A stretch of 64,000 nucleotides of DNA from Ramlibacter tataouinensis (GCF_027941915.1 NZ_CP116009.1:3038001-3102000); one strand, 5' to 3'. Numbered from the stretch's first letter, positions 1 through 9,580 are shown. Notes: generated by a model not told the origin, from the letters alone. Numbers and translations are program-made.

Positions 1-2196
1 GCGGAAGTGCTCGGGCACGTCGCCGGTGGCCGGGATCTTGTAGGTGCTGGGGGCGTGGGTGGCCAGTGCGCCCCGGCCGTTCCAGACCAGCTCCTCGGTC
101 GTCAGCCACCCCACGCCCTGGATGAAGCCGCCCTCGATCTGGCCGATGTCGATGGCCGGGTTCAGCGAGGTGCCGACGTCGTGCAGGATGTCCACCGCCA
201 GCACCCGGCTCTCGCCGGTCAGCGTGTCGATCGCCACCTCGGTGCAGGCGGCGCCGTAGGCGAAGTAGAAGAACGGCCGGCCGGTCAGGGTGGCCTTGTC
301 GTAGTGGATCTTGGGCGTGCGGTAGAAGCCGTCGCTCCACAGCTGGATGCGGTTGGCATAGGCGGCCTTGACCACCTCGTCGAAGCTGCGGGTGGCCTTG
401 GGCGAGAGCACCTGGCCGGCGCGGAAGCTCACCGCGCCGGCGCCGCAGCCGTCCAGCCCGGCGACGAAGGCCGCCAGGTTGTCGCGCACGTTGCGGGCGG
501 CGAACTGGGCCGCGCGGCCATTCAGGTCGGTGCCGCTGGAGGCGGCGGTGGCCGAGGCATTGGGCACCTTGCCGGTCTCGGTGGCGGTACAGCGCACCCG
601 CTCGAACGGCACCCCCAGTTCGTCGGCCACCACCTGCATCACCTTGGTGTGCAGGCCCTGGCCCATCTCGGTGCCGCCGTGGTTGACCTGGATGCTGCCG
701 TCGGTGAACACGTGCACCAGCGCGCCGGCCTGGTTGAAGAAGGTGGCGGTGAAGCTGATGCCGAACTTGACCGGCGTGATCGCCAGCCCGCGCTGGATCA
801 CCGGGCTGGTCGCGTTCCAGGCCGCGATCTCGGCGCGCCGCTCGCGGTAGTGCGAGGTGTGTTCGAGGCGGTCGATGAGCGGATGCAGGATGTTGTCCTC
901 CACCTTCATCTGGTAGTGGGTGACGTTGCGCTCCTCGACGCCGTAGAGGTTGGCCTTGCGCACGTCGAGTGCGTCGATGCCCAGGTGGCGCGCGATCTCG
1001 CCCAGGATCGCCTCGATCAGGATCACGCCCTGCGGCCCGCCGAAGCCGCGGAAGGCGGTGTGGCTCTGGGTGTTGGTCTTGCAGCGGTACGAGGCGATCT
1101 CGACGTCGCCCAGGTAGTAGGCGTTGTCGGTGTGGAACACCGCGCGGTCGGCCACCGGCCCGGACAGGTCGGCCGAGAAGCCGCAGTTGGCCAGCATGGT
1201 GATCTTCAGGCCGGTCAGGCGGCCGTCGTCGTCGAAGCCGGCGTCCCAGTCGTAGGCGAACGGGTGGCGCTTGCCGGTGACCAGGAAGTCGTCGTCGCGG
1301 TCCAGCCGCAGCTTGACCGGGCGGCCGAACTTGCGCGCCGCCAGCGCCGCCCACACCGCCATGTGGCCGGCCTGGGTTTCCTTGCCGCCGAAGCCGCCGC
1401 CCATGCGCCGGCACTCCACCGTCACCGCGTTGTTCTCCAGCCCGAGCGCGTGCGCCACCCAGTGCTGGACCTCGCCGGGGTGCTGGGTGCTGGAGTGGAT
1501 CCACCACTGGTCCTGCTCCAGCGGCAGCGCGTAGGCGACCTGGCCTTCCAGGTAGAAGTGCTCCTGGCCGCCGACCTCGAGCTGGCCCGACAGGCGATGC
1601 CGGGCCCGGGCCAGGGCCTGTTCGGGTTCGCCGCGGCGCACGACGATCGGCGGCAGCACGTAGCTTTGCTTCGCGTGGGCCTCGCGCACGTCCAGCACTG
1701 CCGGCAGGGGCTCGATGTCGAGCTTGACCAGGCGCGCGGCGCGGCGCGCCTGCATCACGGTCTCGGCCACCACCAGGCCGACCACCTGGCCGACGTGCTG
1801 CACGCTGTCGCGGGCGAACACCGGCTCGTCGTGCACGAAGGTGGCCAGCACCGGGTCGCCCGGGATGTCGCCGGCCAGCACCACGCCGTGCACGCCGGGC
1901 AGGGCCAGCGCGGCGGCCGGGTCGATGCCGCGCAGCCGGCCGTGCGCCACGGTCGACAGGATGGGCGCGGCGTGCAGCGTGCCCTTGATCTCGGCGATGT
2001 CGTCGATGTAGGTGGCCGCGCCCATCACCTGGGCGCGCGCGCTCTCGTGCGGGCGCGAGCGGCCCATGGCGGGCTGCGCCGCCGCAGGGGCGTGCGGCGA
2101 GACGGTGGCGGGCGCCAGGTTGCGCTCGCCGGCATCCGCCGGGCCGGCCGGGCCGCCGCCGGTGGCCGAGGTGAATTCGTCGTCGCGGGCGGTCAT
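1..2196 (-). CDS. xdhB: Xanthine dehydrogenase, molybdenum-binding subunit (partial, C-terminus cut by window edge)
   Basis: Large subunit of the cytoplasmic molybdenum hydroxylase that oxidises hypoxanthine to xanthine and xanthine to urate. The reverse strand reads MTARDDEF at the start, and 732 codons run without a stop to the window edge. The molybdopterin-binding glycine motif GGGFGGKETQ is visible near 1365-1395, and the final codons read IPATGDVPEHF, a segment near the C-terminus of this family, so only some tens of residues should be missing. Its ATG overlaps the xdhA stop codon by four bases (ATGA), so the two subunits are probably translationally coupled. An XdhC insertion factor would be expected beyond the left edge. 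Confidence 0.95.
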   Translation of the reverse strand, partial: MTARDDEFTSATGGGPAGPADAGERNLAPATVSPHAPAAAQPAMGRSRPHESARAQVMGAATYIDDIAEIKGTLHAAPILSTVAHGRLRGIDPAAALALPGVHGVVLAGDIPGDPVLATFVHDEPVFARDSVQHVGQVVGLVVAETVMQARRAARLVKLDIEPLPAVLDVREAHAKQSYVLPPIVVRRGEPEQALARARHRLSGQLEVGGQEHFYLEGQVAYALPLEQDQWWIHSSTQHPGEVQHWVAHALGLENNAVTVECRRMGGGFGGKETQAGHMAVWAALAARKFGRPVKLRLDRDDDFLVTGKRHPFAYDWDAGFDDDGRLTGLKITMLANCGFSADLSGPVADRAVFHTDNAYYLGDVEIASYRCKTNTQSHTAFRGFGGPQGVILIEAILGEIARHLGIDALDVRKANLYGVEERNVTHYQMKVEDNILHPLIDRLEHTSHYRERRAEIAAWNATSPVIQRGLAITPVKFGISFTATFFNQAGALVHVFTDGSIQVNHGGTEMGQGLHTKVMQVVADELGVPFERVRCTATETGKVPNASATAASSGTDLNGRAAQFAARNVRDNLAAFVAGLDGCGAGAVSFRAGQVLSPKATRSFDEVVKAAYANRIQLWSDGFYRTPKIHYDKATLTGRPFFYFAYGAACTEVAIDTLTGESRVLAVDILHDVGTSLNPAIDIGQIEGGFIQGVGWLTTEELVWNGRGALATHAPSTYKIPATGDVPEHFR

Positions 2197-3650
2197 GCGG
2201 CGGCCTCCTGCAGCTGGAACTGCTCCAGGTTGATCGAGGCGGCGCCCTGGCTTTCCAGCCAGAACCGCTGCAGCAGGTTGCCCAGCACCTCGCTGCGGTA
2301 CGCCGCCGAGGCCCGCATGTCGGAGATCGGCTGGAACTCCGCGCGCAGCACTTGCGCGGCCTGCCGGGCGGTGTCGGCGGTCCAGGGCTGGCCGGCCAGG
2401 AACGCCTCGGTGTTGGTGGCGCGCACCGGCGTGGCGGCCACGCCGCCGGCGCCGATGCCGATGCGCGCCACCCGGCCGTCCTCCAGTTCCAGCCGGACGA
2501 CCAGGCAGACGGCGGAGATGTCGTCGTCGAAGCGCTTGGAGATCTTGTAGGCGCGCAGGAACTCGCCCTCGCGCGGCCGCGGCACCAGGATCCAGGCGAC
2601 CAGCTCGTTGGGCGCCAGCACGTTGGCGCGGTAGCCGGTGTGGAACGATTCCAGCGGCAGCTGGCGGTGCCCGCCCTGCTTCATCAGCACCAATTGCGCG
2701 CCCAGCGCGATCAGCAGCGGCATCGAGTCGCCGATCGGCGAGCCGTTGGCGACGTTGCCGCCCAGCGTGCCGGCATTGCGCACCGGCAGGCCGGCGAAGC
2801 GGCTGGCGAAGGTCTTGAGTTGCGGTCGCTCGGCCACCAGCGCGGCGAACGCGTCGGTCAGGCTGACGGCGGCGCCGATCGCCAGGTGCTGCGGGTAGTC
2901 CTCGATCCGAAGCAGCTCGCGCGCGCGGGTCACGTCCAGCACCTGGGCGAAGCGGCGGTGCTGCTTGGTGACCCACAGGCCGACGTCGGTGCAGCCGGCG
3001 ACCACCTGGGCCTCGGGGTGGGCGGCGCGGGCGGCCAGCAGGCCGGCGAGGGTGTCGGGGGCCAGATAGGTGGCCGCCTCGTCCCCGGCGCGACGCAGAT
3101 CCCGCAGTTGCGCCAGGACCTGGCCCTCATCCACGGCCACCCGCGGCAGCTCCCCCATCCGCTGCGCCGCATCCAGGATCGGCCGGTACCCGGTGCAGCG
3201 GCACAGGTTGCCGGACAGCTCCTCCTGCGCCAGGGCCCGCGTCACCGGTTCGCCCGGCACCACGTGGTTCTGGTACATGCCGAACAGGCTCATCACGAAG
3301 CCGGGCGTGCAGAAGCCGCATTGCGAGCCGTGGCTGTCGAGCAGGGCCTGCTGGGCCGGGTGCAGCGTGCCGTCGGCCGCCGCCAGGTCCTCGACCGTCC
3401 ACAGCGCCAGCCCATCGATCGAGTGCGCCAGCCGGATGCAGCTGTTCACGGCCCGGAAGCGCAGCCGCTCGCCGTCGGGCTCGCCGACCACCACGGTGCA
3501 GGCGCCGCAGTCGCCCTCGCCGCAGCCTTCCTTGGTGCCGGTGGCGCCCAGGTCCTCGCGCAGCACCTCGAGCAGGGTGCGGTCGGGTGGTACATTGCCC
3601 AGCACGACCGGTCGGCCGCGGCGGATGAATCGAATCGTTCTGCTGTCCAT
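2193..3650 (-). CDS. xdhA: Xanthine dehydrogenase, 2Fe-2S and FAD subunit
   Basis: Small subunit of xanthine dehydrogenase, 485 residues, carrying electrons from the molybdenum centre to NAD. The N-terminal plant-type ferredoxin domain has CGEGDCGAC, and the second 2Fe-2S domain has CGFCTPG and CRCTGYRP. The rest is the FAD-binding and CO-dehydrogenase flavoprotein C-terminal part. I chose the ATG reading MDSRTIRF at 3650 because family homology begins there; the frame stays open upstream to 3854 but that stretch has no family features and runs into the divergent regulator. It is first in the xdhAB operon and divergent from the LysR gene at 3744. Confidence 0.95.
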   Translation of the reverse strand: MDSRTIRFIRRGRPVVLGNVPPDRTLLEVLREDLGATGTKEGCGEGDCGACTVVVGEPDGERLRFRAVNSCIRLAHSIDGLALWTVEDLAAADGTLHPAQQALLDSHGSQCGFCTPGFVMSLFGMYQNHVVPGEPVTRALAQEELSGNLCRCTGYRPILDAAQRMGELPRVAVDEGQVLAQLRDLRRAGDEAATYLAPDTLAGLLAARAAHPEAQVVAGCTDVGLWVTKQHRRFAQVLDVTRARELLRIEDYPQHLAIGAAVSLTDAFAALVAERPQLKTFASRFAGLPVRNAGTLGGNVANGSPIGDSMPLLIALGAQLVLMKQGGHRQLPLESFHTGYRANVLAPNELVAWILVPRPREGEFLRAYKISKRFDDDISAVCLVVRLELEDGRVARIGIGAGGVAATPVRATNTEAFLAGQPWTADTARQAAQVLRAEFQPISDMRASAAYRSEVLGNLLQRFWLESQGAASINLEQFQLQEAAA

Positions 3651-3705
3651 GGGGTGGCGTGAAGGCGAACCAGTTGCCAAGGGTAGGCCGCCCGCGTGCC
3701 ACCGG

Positions 3706-3723
3706 CATAAGCCCCGCCTTATG
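3706..3723. promoter_or_regulatory. Perfect 18-bp dyad, candidate LysR-type operator between xdhA and its regulator
   Basis: CATAAG (3706-3711), six-base spacer CCCCGC, CTTATG (3718-3723). The dyad lies in the 93-base divergent gap, 20 bases before the regulator start and 55 bases before the xdhA start, where a shared LysR-family site is expected. The dyad is seen directly; the operator role is inferred. Confidence 0.5.
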
Positions 3724-3743
3724 AGAACCATGCCGCTGCGGGT

Positions 3744-4676
3744 ATGAGAGACCAGGACCTTTTCGACAAGATCGACCTCCACCTCATCCGGGTCCTGCAC
3801 ACCGTGTTGACCGAACGCAGCGTCTCCCGCGCCGCCGTGCGCCTGGGCATGCACCAGCCGCAGGTGTCCGCGGCGCTGCGCCGGCTACGCGAGCTGGCCG
3901 GCGATCCGCTGCTGGTGCGCTCGGGCACGGGCATGGTGCCCACCGATGCCGCGCTGCGCATGGTCGAACCCAGCGCCCGCATCCTGCGCGCCGCCGAGTC
4001 GCTGTTCTCCGACGCGCGCGGGTTCGACCCGGCCACCACCGCCCAGACCTTCCGCGTCGCCGCCAGCGACTACCTGGACCCGCAGTTCCTGCCCGCCCTG
4101 GTGGCCGACGTGAAGGCCCAGGCGCCGCACGCCGGCATCGAGATCCACCCGCTGTCGCCCGACGGCCACTACTCCGAGCGGCTGGCCCAGGGCGAGGTCG
4201 ACGTGGTGATCGGCAACTGGCTGCAGCCGCCGGGCGACCTGCACCGCGCCGAGCTGTTCACCGACCCGGTGGCCTGCCTGGTCGGGCGCGACCACCCCGC
4301 CGTGCGGCGCGGCTGGAGCGCCGACGACTGGCTGGCCGCCGAGCACGTCGCGCCGACGCCGCTGCACCCCGGCGCGCGCGGCGTGATCGACGAGCACCTG
4401 GAGAGCCTGGGGCTGGCGCGCAACATCACCGCCCGCTGCGCCCACTTCGGCCTGATTCCGGCCATGGTGGCCGCCAGCCTGCTGGTGATGACCACCGGCC
4501 GCCAGTTCTGCGAGCGCTATGCCGGCGGGCTGCCGCTGGCCATCCTGCCGCCGCCGATAGACTTCCCGCCGCTGACCTATTACCAGCTGTGGCACGAGCG
4601 CAGCCATGCCTCGGCCGCGGCGCGGTGGCTGCGCGCCCGCATCAAGGCCGCCGCCGGCCAGCTGCGAACCGCCTGA
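3744..4676 (+). CDS. LysR-family transcriptional regulator, probably of purine catabolism
   Basis: A 310-residue LysR-type regulator. The N-terminal winged helix-turn-helix includes SRAAVRLGMHQPQVSAALRR at about residues 29-48, followed by the periplasmic-binding-like co-inducer domain. It is divergent from xdhAB and lies seven bases before the purine-type ABC importer operon, so it probably controls one or both, with a purine or urate-like compound as co-inducer (inference). The start ATG at 3744 gives the normal N-terminus of the family. The dyad at 3706-3723 is a likely binding site. Confidence 0.9.
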   Translation: MRDQDLFDKIDLHLIRVLHTVLTERSVSRAAVRLGMHQPQVSAALRRLRELAGDPLLVRSGTGMVPTDAALRMVEPSARILRAAESLFSDARGFDPATTAQTFRVAASDYLDPQFLPALVADVKAQAPHAGIEIHPLSPDGHYSERLAQGEVDVVIGNWLQPPGDLHRAELFTDPVACLVGRDHPAVRRGWSADDWLAAEHVAPTPLHPGARGVIDEHLESLGLARNITARCAHFGLIPAMVAASLLVMTTGRQFCERYAGGLPLAILPPPIDFPPLTYYQLWHERSHASAAARWLRARIKAAAGQLRTA

Positions 4677-4683
4677 CAAGAAC

Positions 4684-6225
4684 ATGACCGAACCCGCCGC
4701 CCGCCTCCAGTTGCAGGGCATCACCAAGCGCTACCCCGCCGTCGTGGCCAACGACGGCATCTCGCTGTCCGTGCGGCCCGGGCAGGCCCACGCCGTGCTG
4801 GGCGAGAACGGCGCCGGCAAGTCCACGCTGATGAAGATCATCTACGGCTCGGTCAAGCCCGACGCCGGGCAGATCCTGTGGAACGGCCGGCCGGTGCAGG
4901 TGCGCAACCCGCAGGAGGCGAGGGCGCTGGGCATCAGCATGGTGTTCCAGCACTTCAGCCTGTTCGACACGCTGACCGTGGCCGAGAACGTCTGGCTCGG
5001 CCTCGGCAAGCGCCTGAAGCTGGCCGAGGTCACCCGCCGCATCGAGGCCAAGGCCTCCGAGTACGGCCTGCCGATCGATCCCTCGCGGCCGGTGCACACG
5101 CTGTCGGTGGGCGAGATGCAGCGGGTGGAGATCATCCGCGCGCTGCTGACCGACCCGCAGCTGCTGATCCTGGACGAGCCGACCTCGGTGCTGACGCCGC
5201 AGGCCGTCGACAAGCTGTTCGTGGTGCTGCGCCAGCTCGCCGCCGAGGGCTGCAGCATCCTGTACATCAGCCACAAGCTGCACGAGATCCGCGCCCTGTG
5301 CGACGCCTGCACTGTGCTGCGCGGCGGCCGGGTCACCGGCGAGTGCGACCCGCGCCAGGAAAGCAACGCCTCGCTCAGCCGCATGATGATCGGCGCCGAG
5401 CCGCCCGAGCTGGAGCACCACGAGCGCCAGCCCGGCGAGGTGGTGCTGCAGGTGCAGCGGCTGGCGCTGGAGCGCGAATCGCCGTTCGGCGTCGACCTGG
5501 ACGGCATCGACTTCCAGGTGCGGGCCGGCGAGGTGGTGGGCATTGCCGGCGTGTCCGGCAACGGCCAGCGCGAGCTGCTGTACGCGCTGTCGGGCGAGGA
5601 CCGGCGCGCCCGCCCCGAGGCCATCCGGCTGGGTGGGCAGGCGGCCGGCCGCATGGGCCCGGCGCACCGGCGCCACCTGGGCCTGCACTTCGTGCCCGAG
5701 GAGCGGCTGGGCCGCGGCGCCGTGCCCTCGCTCGGGCTCGCGCACAACCTGATGCTGACCCGCACCGACGCCGTCGGCCGCTCGGGCTGGGTGAACGTCA
5801 AGGCGCTGCAGCGCCAGGCGGGGGACATCATCCGCCGCTTCAACGTCAAGGCGGGCGGACCCGAGGCCGCGGCGCAGTCGCTGTCGGGGGGCAACCTGCA
5901 GAAGTTCATCGTCGGGCGCGAGATCGACGCCCGGCCGAAGCTGCTGGTGATCTCGCAGCCGACCTGGGGCGTCGACGTCGGCGCGGCGGCGCAGATCCGC
6001 AGCGAGATCCTGGCGCTGCGCGACGCCGGCTGCGCCGTGCTGGTGGTCAGCGAGGAACTGGAGGAGCTGTTCGAATTGAGCGACCGCCTGCACGTGATCG
6101 CCAAGGGCCGCCTGTCGCCCTCACTGCCGCGGGCCCAGGCCACGGTGGAGAAGATCGGCGCGTGGATGAGCGGGCTGTGGGATGCGCCGCCCGCCGTCGC
6201 CGCCCGGGAGGCCGCCAATGCTTAG
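4684..6225 (+). CDS. ABC importer ATP-binding protein, BMP-type nucleoside/purine transporter
   Basis: A 513-residue double-cassette ATPase of the RbsA/YufO type. The first cassette has Walker A GENGAGKST (residues 40-48), signature LSVGEMQ and Walker B LLILDEPTS. The second has the usual degenerate Walker A (GVSGNGQRE) and signature LSGGNLQK. I use the ATG at 4684; the frame runs further upstream but that would overlap the LysR gene. The two permeases and the BMP receptor that follow identify the substrate class as nucleosides or purine bases. Beside xdhAB this suggests uptake of purines for catabolism. The 3' end overlaps the next gene by eight bases. Confidence 0.93.
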   Translation: MTEPAARLQLQGITKRYPAVVANDGISLSVRPGQAHAVLGENGAGKSTLMKIIYGSVKPDAGQILWNGRPVQVRNPQEARALGISMVFQHFSLFDTLTVAENVWLGLGKRLKLAEVTRRIEAKASEYGLPIDPSRPVHTLSVGEMQRVEIIRALLTDPQLLILDEPTSVLTPQAVDKLFVVLRQLAAEGCSILYISHKLHEIRALCDACTVLRGGRVTGECDPRQESNASLSRMMIGAEPPELEHHERQPGEVVLQVQRLALERESPFGVDLDGIDFQVRAGEVVGIAGVSGNGQRELLYALSGEDRRARPEAIRLGGQAAGRMGPAHRRHLGLHFVPEERLGRGAVPSLGLAHNLMLTRTDAVGRSGWVNVKALQRQAGDIIRRFNVKAGGPEAAAQSLSGGNLQKFIVGREIDARPKLLVISQPTWGVDVGAAAQIRSEILALRDAGCAVLVVSEELEELFELSDRLHVIAKGRLSPSLPRAQATVEKIGAWMSGLWDAPPAVAAREAANA

Positions 6226-7327
6226 GCTGGAAGCCCGTCCCGAGCCTTCGCGCTTCTGGAGCCTGGCCTCGCCGCTGCTGGCGCTGGTGCTGACGGTGGT
6301 GATCGGCGTGCTGCTGTTCGCCGCCCTCGGCAAGGACCCGGTGCGCGGCCTGCAGGTGTTCTTCTGGGAGCCGGTCAAGTCGGCCTACGCGCTGGGCGAG
6401 CTGACGGTGAAGGCGACGCCGCTGCTGCTGATCGCGCTCGGCCTGGCGGTGTGCTTCCGCTCCAACGTCTGGAACATCGGCGCCGAGGGCCAGTTCATCG
6501 TCGGCGCCATCCTGGCCGGCGGGGTGGCGCTGATGGCCGGCAAGGACACCAGCCGCTGGATCGTGCTGGCGGTGCTGCTGGCCGGCACCGTGGGCGGCAT
6601 GCTGTGGGCCTCGGTCACGGCGGCGCTGCGCGACCGCTTCAACGCCAACGAGATCCTGGTCAGCCTGATGCTGGTCTACGTGGCCGAGCAGCTGCTGTTC
6701 TACCTGGTGTTCGGGCCGTGGAAGGACCCGGGCGGCTACAACTTCCCGCAGACCCGCACCTTCGAGGCGGTGACCCAGGTGCCGCGGCTGATGGCCGGCT
6801 CGCGCGTGAGCATCGGCGTGCTGATCGCGCTGGCCGGGGTGGCGCTGCTGTGGATCTTCCTGTTCCGCACCCGGGCCGGCTTTGCCCAGCAGGTGGGCGG
6901 GCTGGCGCCGGCGGCGGCGCGCTACGCCGGCTTCTCCTCGCGCAAGGCGCTGTGGCTGGCGCTGCTGCTGTCCGGCGGCACGGCCGGCCTGGCCGGCGCG
7001 CTGGAGGTGGCCGGCCCGATCGGCCAGCTGACGCCGCACGTGCCGGCCGGCTACGGCTTCGCCGCCATCATCGTGGCCTTCGTCGGGCGCCTGCACCCGG
7101 TCGGCATGGTGTTCTCGGCCATCCTCATGAGCATGTTCTACATCGGCGGCGAACTCGCGCAGTCGCGGCTCGGCCTGCCCAAGTCGCTGACCGGCGTGTT
7201 CCAGGGGCTGCTGCTGTTCACGCTGCTGGCCTGCGACACGCTGATCGCCTACCGGCTGCGCTGGCGTTCATCGGCGACCCAGGCGAAGCCCTCGGTGGCG
7301 ATGGCGTCGAAGAAGGGGGCCGCCTGA
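6218..7327 (+). CDS. ABC importer permease, BMP-type transporter (YufP-like)
   Basis: A 369-residue integral membrane protein with many hydrophobic segments and the branched-chain/ribose-type permease signature NVWNIGAEGQF, as in YufP-like nucleoside permeases. The ATG (MLRLEARP) sits inside the end of the ATPase gene, an eight-base overlap that suggests coupling. It would form the heterodimeric membrane channel with the next gene product. It is longer than its partner, mainly through the N-terminal first helix and loop. Confidence 0.92.
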   Translation: MLRLEARPEPSRFWSLASPLLALVLTVVIGVLLFAALGKDPVRGLQVFFWEPVKSAYALGELTVKATPLLLIALGLAVCFRSNVWNIGAEGQFIVGAILAGGVALMAGKDTSRWIVLAVLLAGTVGGMLWASVTAALRDRFNANEILVSLMLVYVAEQLLFYLVFGPWKDPGGYNFPQTRTFEAVTQVPRLMAGSRVSIGVLIALAGVALLWIFLFRTRAGFAQQVGGLAPAAARYAGFSSRKALWLALLLSGGTAGLAGALEVAGPIGQLTPHVPAGYGFAAIIVAFVGRLHPVGMVFSAILMSMFYIGGELAQSRLGLPKSLTGVFQGLLLFTLLACDTLIAYRLRWRSSATQAKPSVAMASKKGAA

Positions 7328-8247
7328 TGGAAAGCTACGCACTCCTGCTGGCCGCCACGCTCAACGCCGGCACCGTGCTGGCGCTGGCGGCCCTGGGCCT
7401 GCTGATCAACGAGAAGGCCGGCATCGTCAACCTGGGCGCCGAAGGGATGATGCTGTGCGCCGCGCTGGCGGCATTCGCCGCCGTGGTGCACAGCGGCAGC
7501 GACACGCTGGGTTTCCTGGCCGGCGTCGGCGCGGCGGCGCTGCTGGCAGCCATCTTCGGGGTGCTGGTGATCTGGCTCAACACCAACCAGTACGCCACCG
7601 GGCTGGCGCTGAGCCTGTTCGGCGCCGGCTTCTCGGCCTTCGCCGGCATCGGCTACGTGCAGGAAAAGCTGCCCGAGCGGCTGCACTTCACCATCCCCTT
7701 CCTGGGCGACATCCCGCTGCTCGGGCCGGCGCTGTTCCGCCAGCACCCGATGGTGTACCTGGCGATCGGCCTGGTCGCCTGGCTGGTCTGGTTCCTGTAC
7801 CGCTCGCGCGCCGGCCTGGTGCTGCGCTCGGTCGGCGAGTCGCCCGAGTCGGCCCACGCGCTGGGCTACCCGGTGCGGCTGATCCGGCTGGCCGCGGTGG
7901 TGGCGGGCGGCGCGCTGTGCGGGCTGGCCGGCGCCTACCTGATCCTGGTCTATACCCCGCTGTGGGTGGAAGGCATGGTGGCCGGGCGCGGCTGGATCGC
8001 GCTGGCGCTGACCACCTTCGCCACCTGGCGCCCGGCGCGGGTGCTGCTGGGCGCCTACCTGTTCGGCGGCGTGACCATGCTGCAGTTCCACCTGCAGGGC
8101 GCCGGGGTCGACGTCGCCACCCAGTTCCTGACCATGCTGCCCTACCTGGCCACCATCGTGGTGCTGGCGCTGATCTCGCGCAACCCGACCTGGATCCGGG
8201 TCAACATGCCGGCCTCCCTGGGGAAACCCTTCCATCCCGGCTCATAA
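7327..8247 (+). CDS. ABC importer permease, BMP-type transporter (YufQ-like)
   Basis: A 306-residue multi-spanning permease with the motif KAGIVNLGAEGMML, the counterpart of NVWNIGAEGQF in its partner. It starts one base inside the previous stop codon (TGATG). Together with the two preceding genes and the following lipoprotein it forms a complete BMP-family importer. Confidence 0.92.
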   Translation: MESYALLLAATLNAGTVLALAALGLLINEKAGIVNLGAEGMMLCAALAAFAAVVHSGSDTLGFLAGVGAAALLAAIFGVLVIWLNTNQYATGLALSLFGAGFSAFAGIGYVQEKLPERLHFTIPFLGDIPLLGPALFRQHPMVYLAIGLVAWLVWFLYRSRAGLVLRSVGESPESAHALGYPVRLIRLAAVVAGGALCGLAGAYLILVYTPLWVEGMVAGRGWIALALTTFATWRPARVLLGAYLFGGVTMLQFHLQGAGVDVATQFLTMLPYLATIVVLALISRNPTWIRVNMPASLGKPFHPGS

Positions 8248-8284
8248 TTCGCGCTTTCGTCGCCACCACCCCTCAGAGGACCCC

Positions 8285-9457
8285 ATGACCGACCTGAAGA
8301 AACGATCCCTGCTGCAGGCAGCGGCCCTGTCCGCCATCGCGGCGACCGCGCTGGTCGCCTGCGGCAAGAAGGAAGAGCCGGCGCCGGCCGCCGCGCCCAC
8401 CGCTGCCGCGCCGGCCTCGGCACCGGCCGCGCCCAAGCCCGAGCCGCTGAAGATCGCCTTCGCCTACATCGGGCCGGTCGGCGACGGCGGCTGGACCTTC
8501 GCCCACGACAACGGCCGCAAGGCGGTGGAGAAGGAGTTCGGCGACAAGGTGGTGACCTCGTTCGTCGAGAACGTGCCCGAGTCGGCCGACGCCGAGCGCG
8601 TGATCCGCGACATGGCCTCGCAGGGCAACAAGCTGATCTTCGGCACCACCTTCGGCTACATGGAGTCGATGATCAAGGTGGCGGGCGACCACAAGGACGT
8701 GAAGTTCGAGCACGCCACCGGCTACAAGACCGCCGACAACCTGCGCACCTACGACAGCCGCACCTACGAAGGCGCCTACATGGCCGGCGTGATCGCCGGC
8801 AAGATGACCAAGACCAACACGCTGGGCGTGGTCGGCTCGGTGCCGATCCCCGAGGTGGTGCGCAACATCAACAGCTTCACGCTGGGCGCACAGTCGGTCA
8901 ACCCGAAGATCAAGACCAAGGTGGTGTGGGTCGGCAAGTGGTTCGATCCGCCGAACGAGACGGCCGCGGCCACCTCGCTGATCAACGGCGGCGCCGACGT
9001 GCTGATGCAGAACACCGACTCGTCGGCCGTGCTGCAGACCGCCGAGAAGATGGGCAAGCGCGCCTTCGGCTGGGACAGCGACATGACCAGCTACGGTCCC
9101 AAGGCGCACCTGGGCTCGGCGGTCATCAACTGGGGCCCGTACTACGTCAAGGCGACGCGCGACGCGCTGGAAGGCACCTGGAAGGGCAACGAGCAGTCCT
9201 GGTGGGGTGTCAAGGAAGGCGCCATCGACATGGTGTCGATCGCCGAGGACGTGCCGGAAGAGACCAAGAAGAAGATCGAGGAAGTCAAGGCCGGCCTGAA
9301 GGACGGCAGCTTCGTGATCTGGAAGGGCCCGCTCAAGGACAACGCCGGCAAGGAAGTGCTGGCCAAGGACGCTGTCGCCGACGACAAGTTCCTGGGCGGC
9401 ATCAACTTCTACGTGCAGGGCGTCGAAGGCAAGGTGCCGGGCGGCGACAAGAAGTAA
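8285..9457 (+). CDS. BMP-family substrate-binding lipoprotein of the nucleoside/purine importer
   Basis: A 390-residue receptor of the PnrA/BmpA (Med) family. The signal peptide ends in lipobox LVAC with lipidated Cys26, followed by an Ala/Pro-rich linker and the ligand domain beginning KIAFAYIGPVGDGGW. Family hallmarks include the NTDSSA region and AFGWDSDM. It lies 37 bases after the second permease gene and ends the operon at a strong terminator. The ligand is probably a purine nucleoside or base, inferred from family and from xdhAB nearby. Confidence 0.93.
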   Translation: MTDLKKRSLLQAAALSAIAATALVACGKKEEPAPAAAPTAAAPASAPAAPKPEPLKIAFAYIGPVGDGGWTFAHDNGRKAVEKEFGDKVVTSFVENVPESADAERVIRDMASQGNKLIFGTTFGYMESMIKVAGDHKDVKFEHATGYKTADNLRTYDSRTYEGAYMAGVIAGKMTKTNTLGVVGSVPIPEVVRNINSFTLGAQSVNPKIKTKVVWVGKWFDPPNETAAATSLINGGADVLMQNTDSSAVLQTAEKMGKRAFGWDSDMTSYGPKAHLGSAVINWGPYYVKATRDALEGTWKGNEQSWWGVKEGAIDMVSIAEDVPEETKKKIEEVKAGLKDGSFVIWKGPLKDNAGKEVLAKDAVADDKFLGGINFYVQGVEGKVPGGDKK

Positions 9458-9477
9458 GCCGCCGCGGCGGAGAACAA

Positions 9478-9513
9478 GGGGCCGGGGGGCGCACCCCCGG
9501 CCCCTTTTCTTTT
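9478..9513 (+). terminator. Intrinsic terminator of the purine importer operon
   Basis: An 11-bp perfect GC stem (9478-9488 with 9494-9504), loop GCGCA, then TTTTCTTTT. It begins 20 bases after the receptor stop codon. Confidence 0.93.
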
Positions 9514-9580
9514 GCGCGCCGCCTTGGCGCACGGCCCGGGCCGGCTCAGCCCACCCCGTGCCTGGCCCCGCGCCCGGGCG

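Noticed and set aside
7-2550. An 847-codon open frame on the plus strand opposite xdhB and xdhA
   Set aside because: High-GC antisense artefact: its translation is low-complexity Val/Gly/His/Arg-rich, while the minus strand encodes clear xanthine dehydrogenase motifs. Similar long antisense frames throughout the window were rejected for the same reason.
3706-3723. Classical T-N11-A LysR box
   Set aside because: The dyad has an even spacer and gives T-N12-A, so it is reported as a dyad, not as a canonical LysR box.
3721-3747. Eight-codon mini-frame whose TGA overlaps the LysR start
   Set aside because: It has no clear ribosome-binding site and starts within the operator dyad; probably chance.
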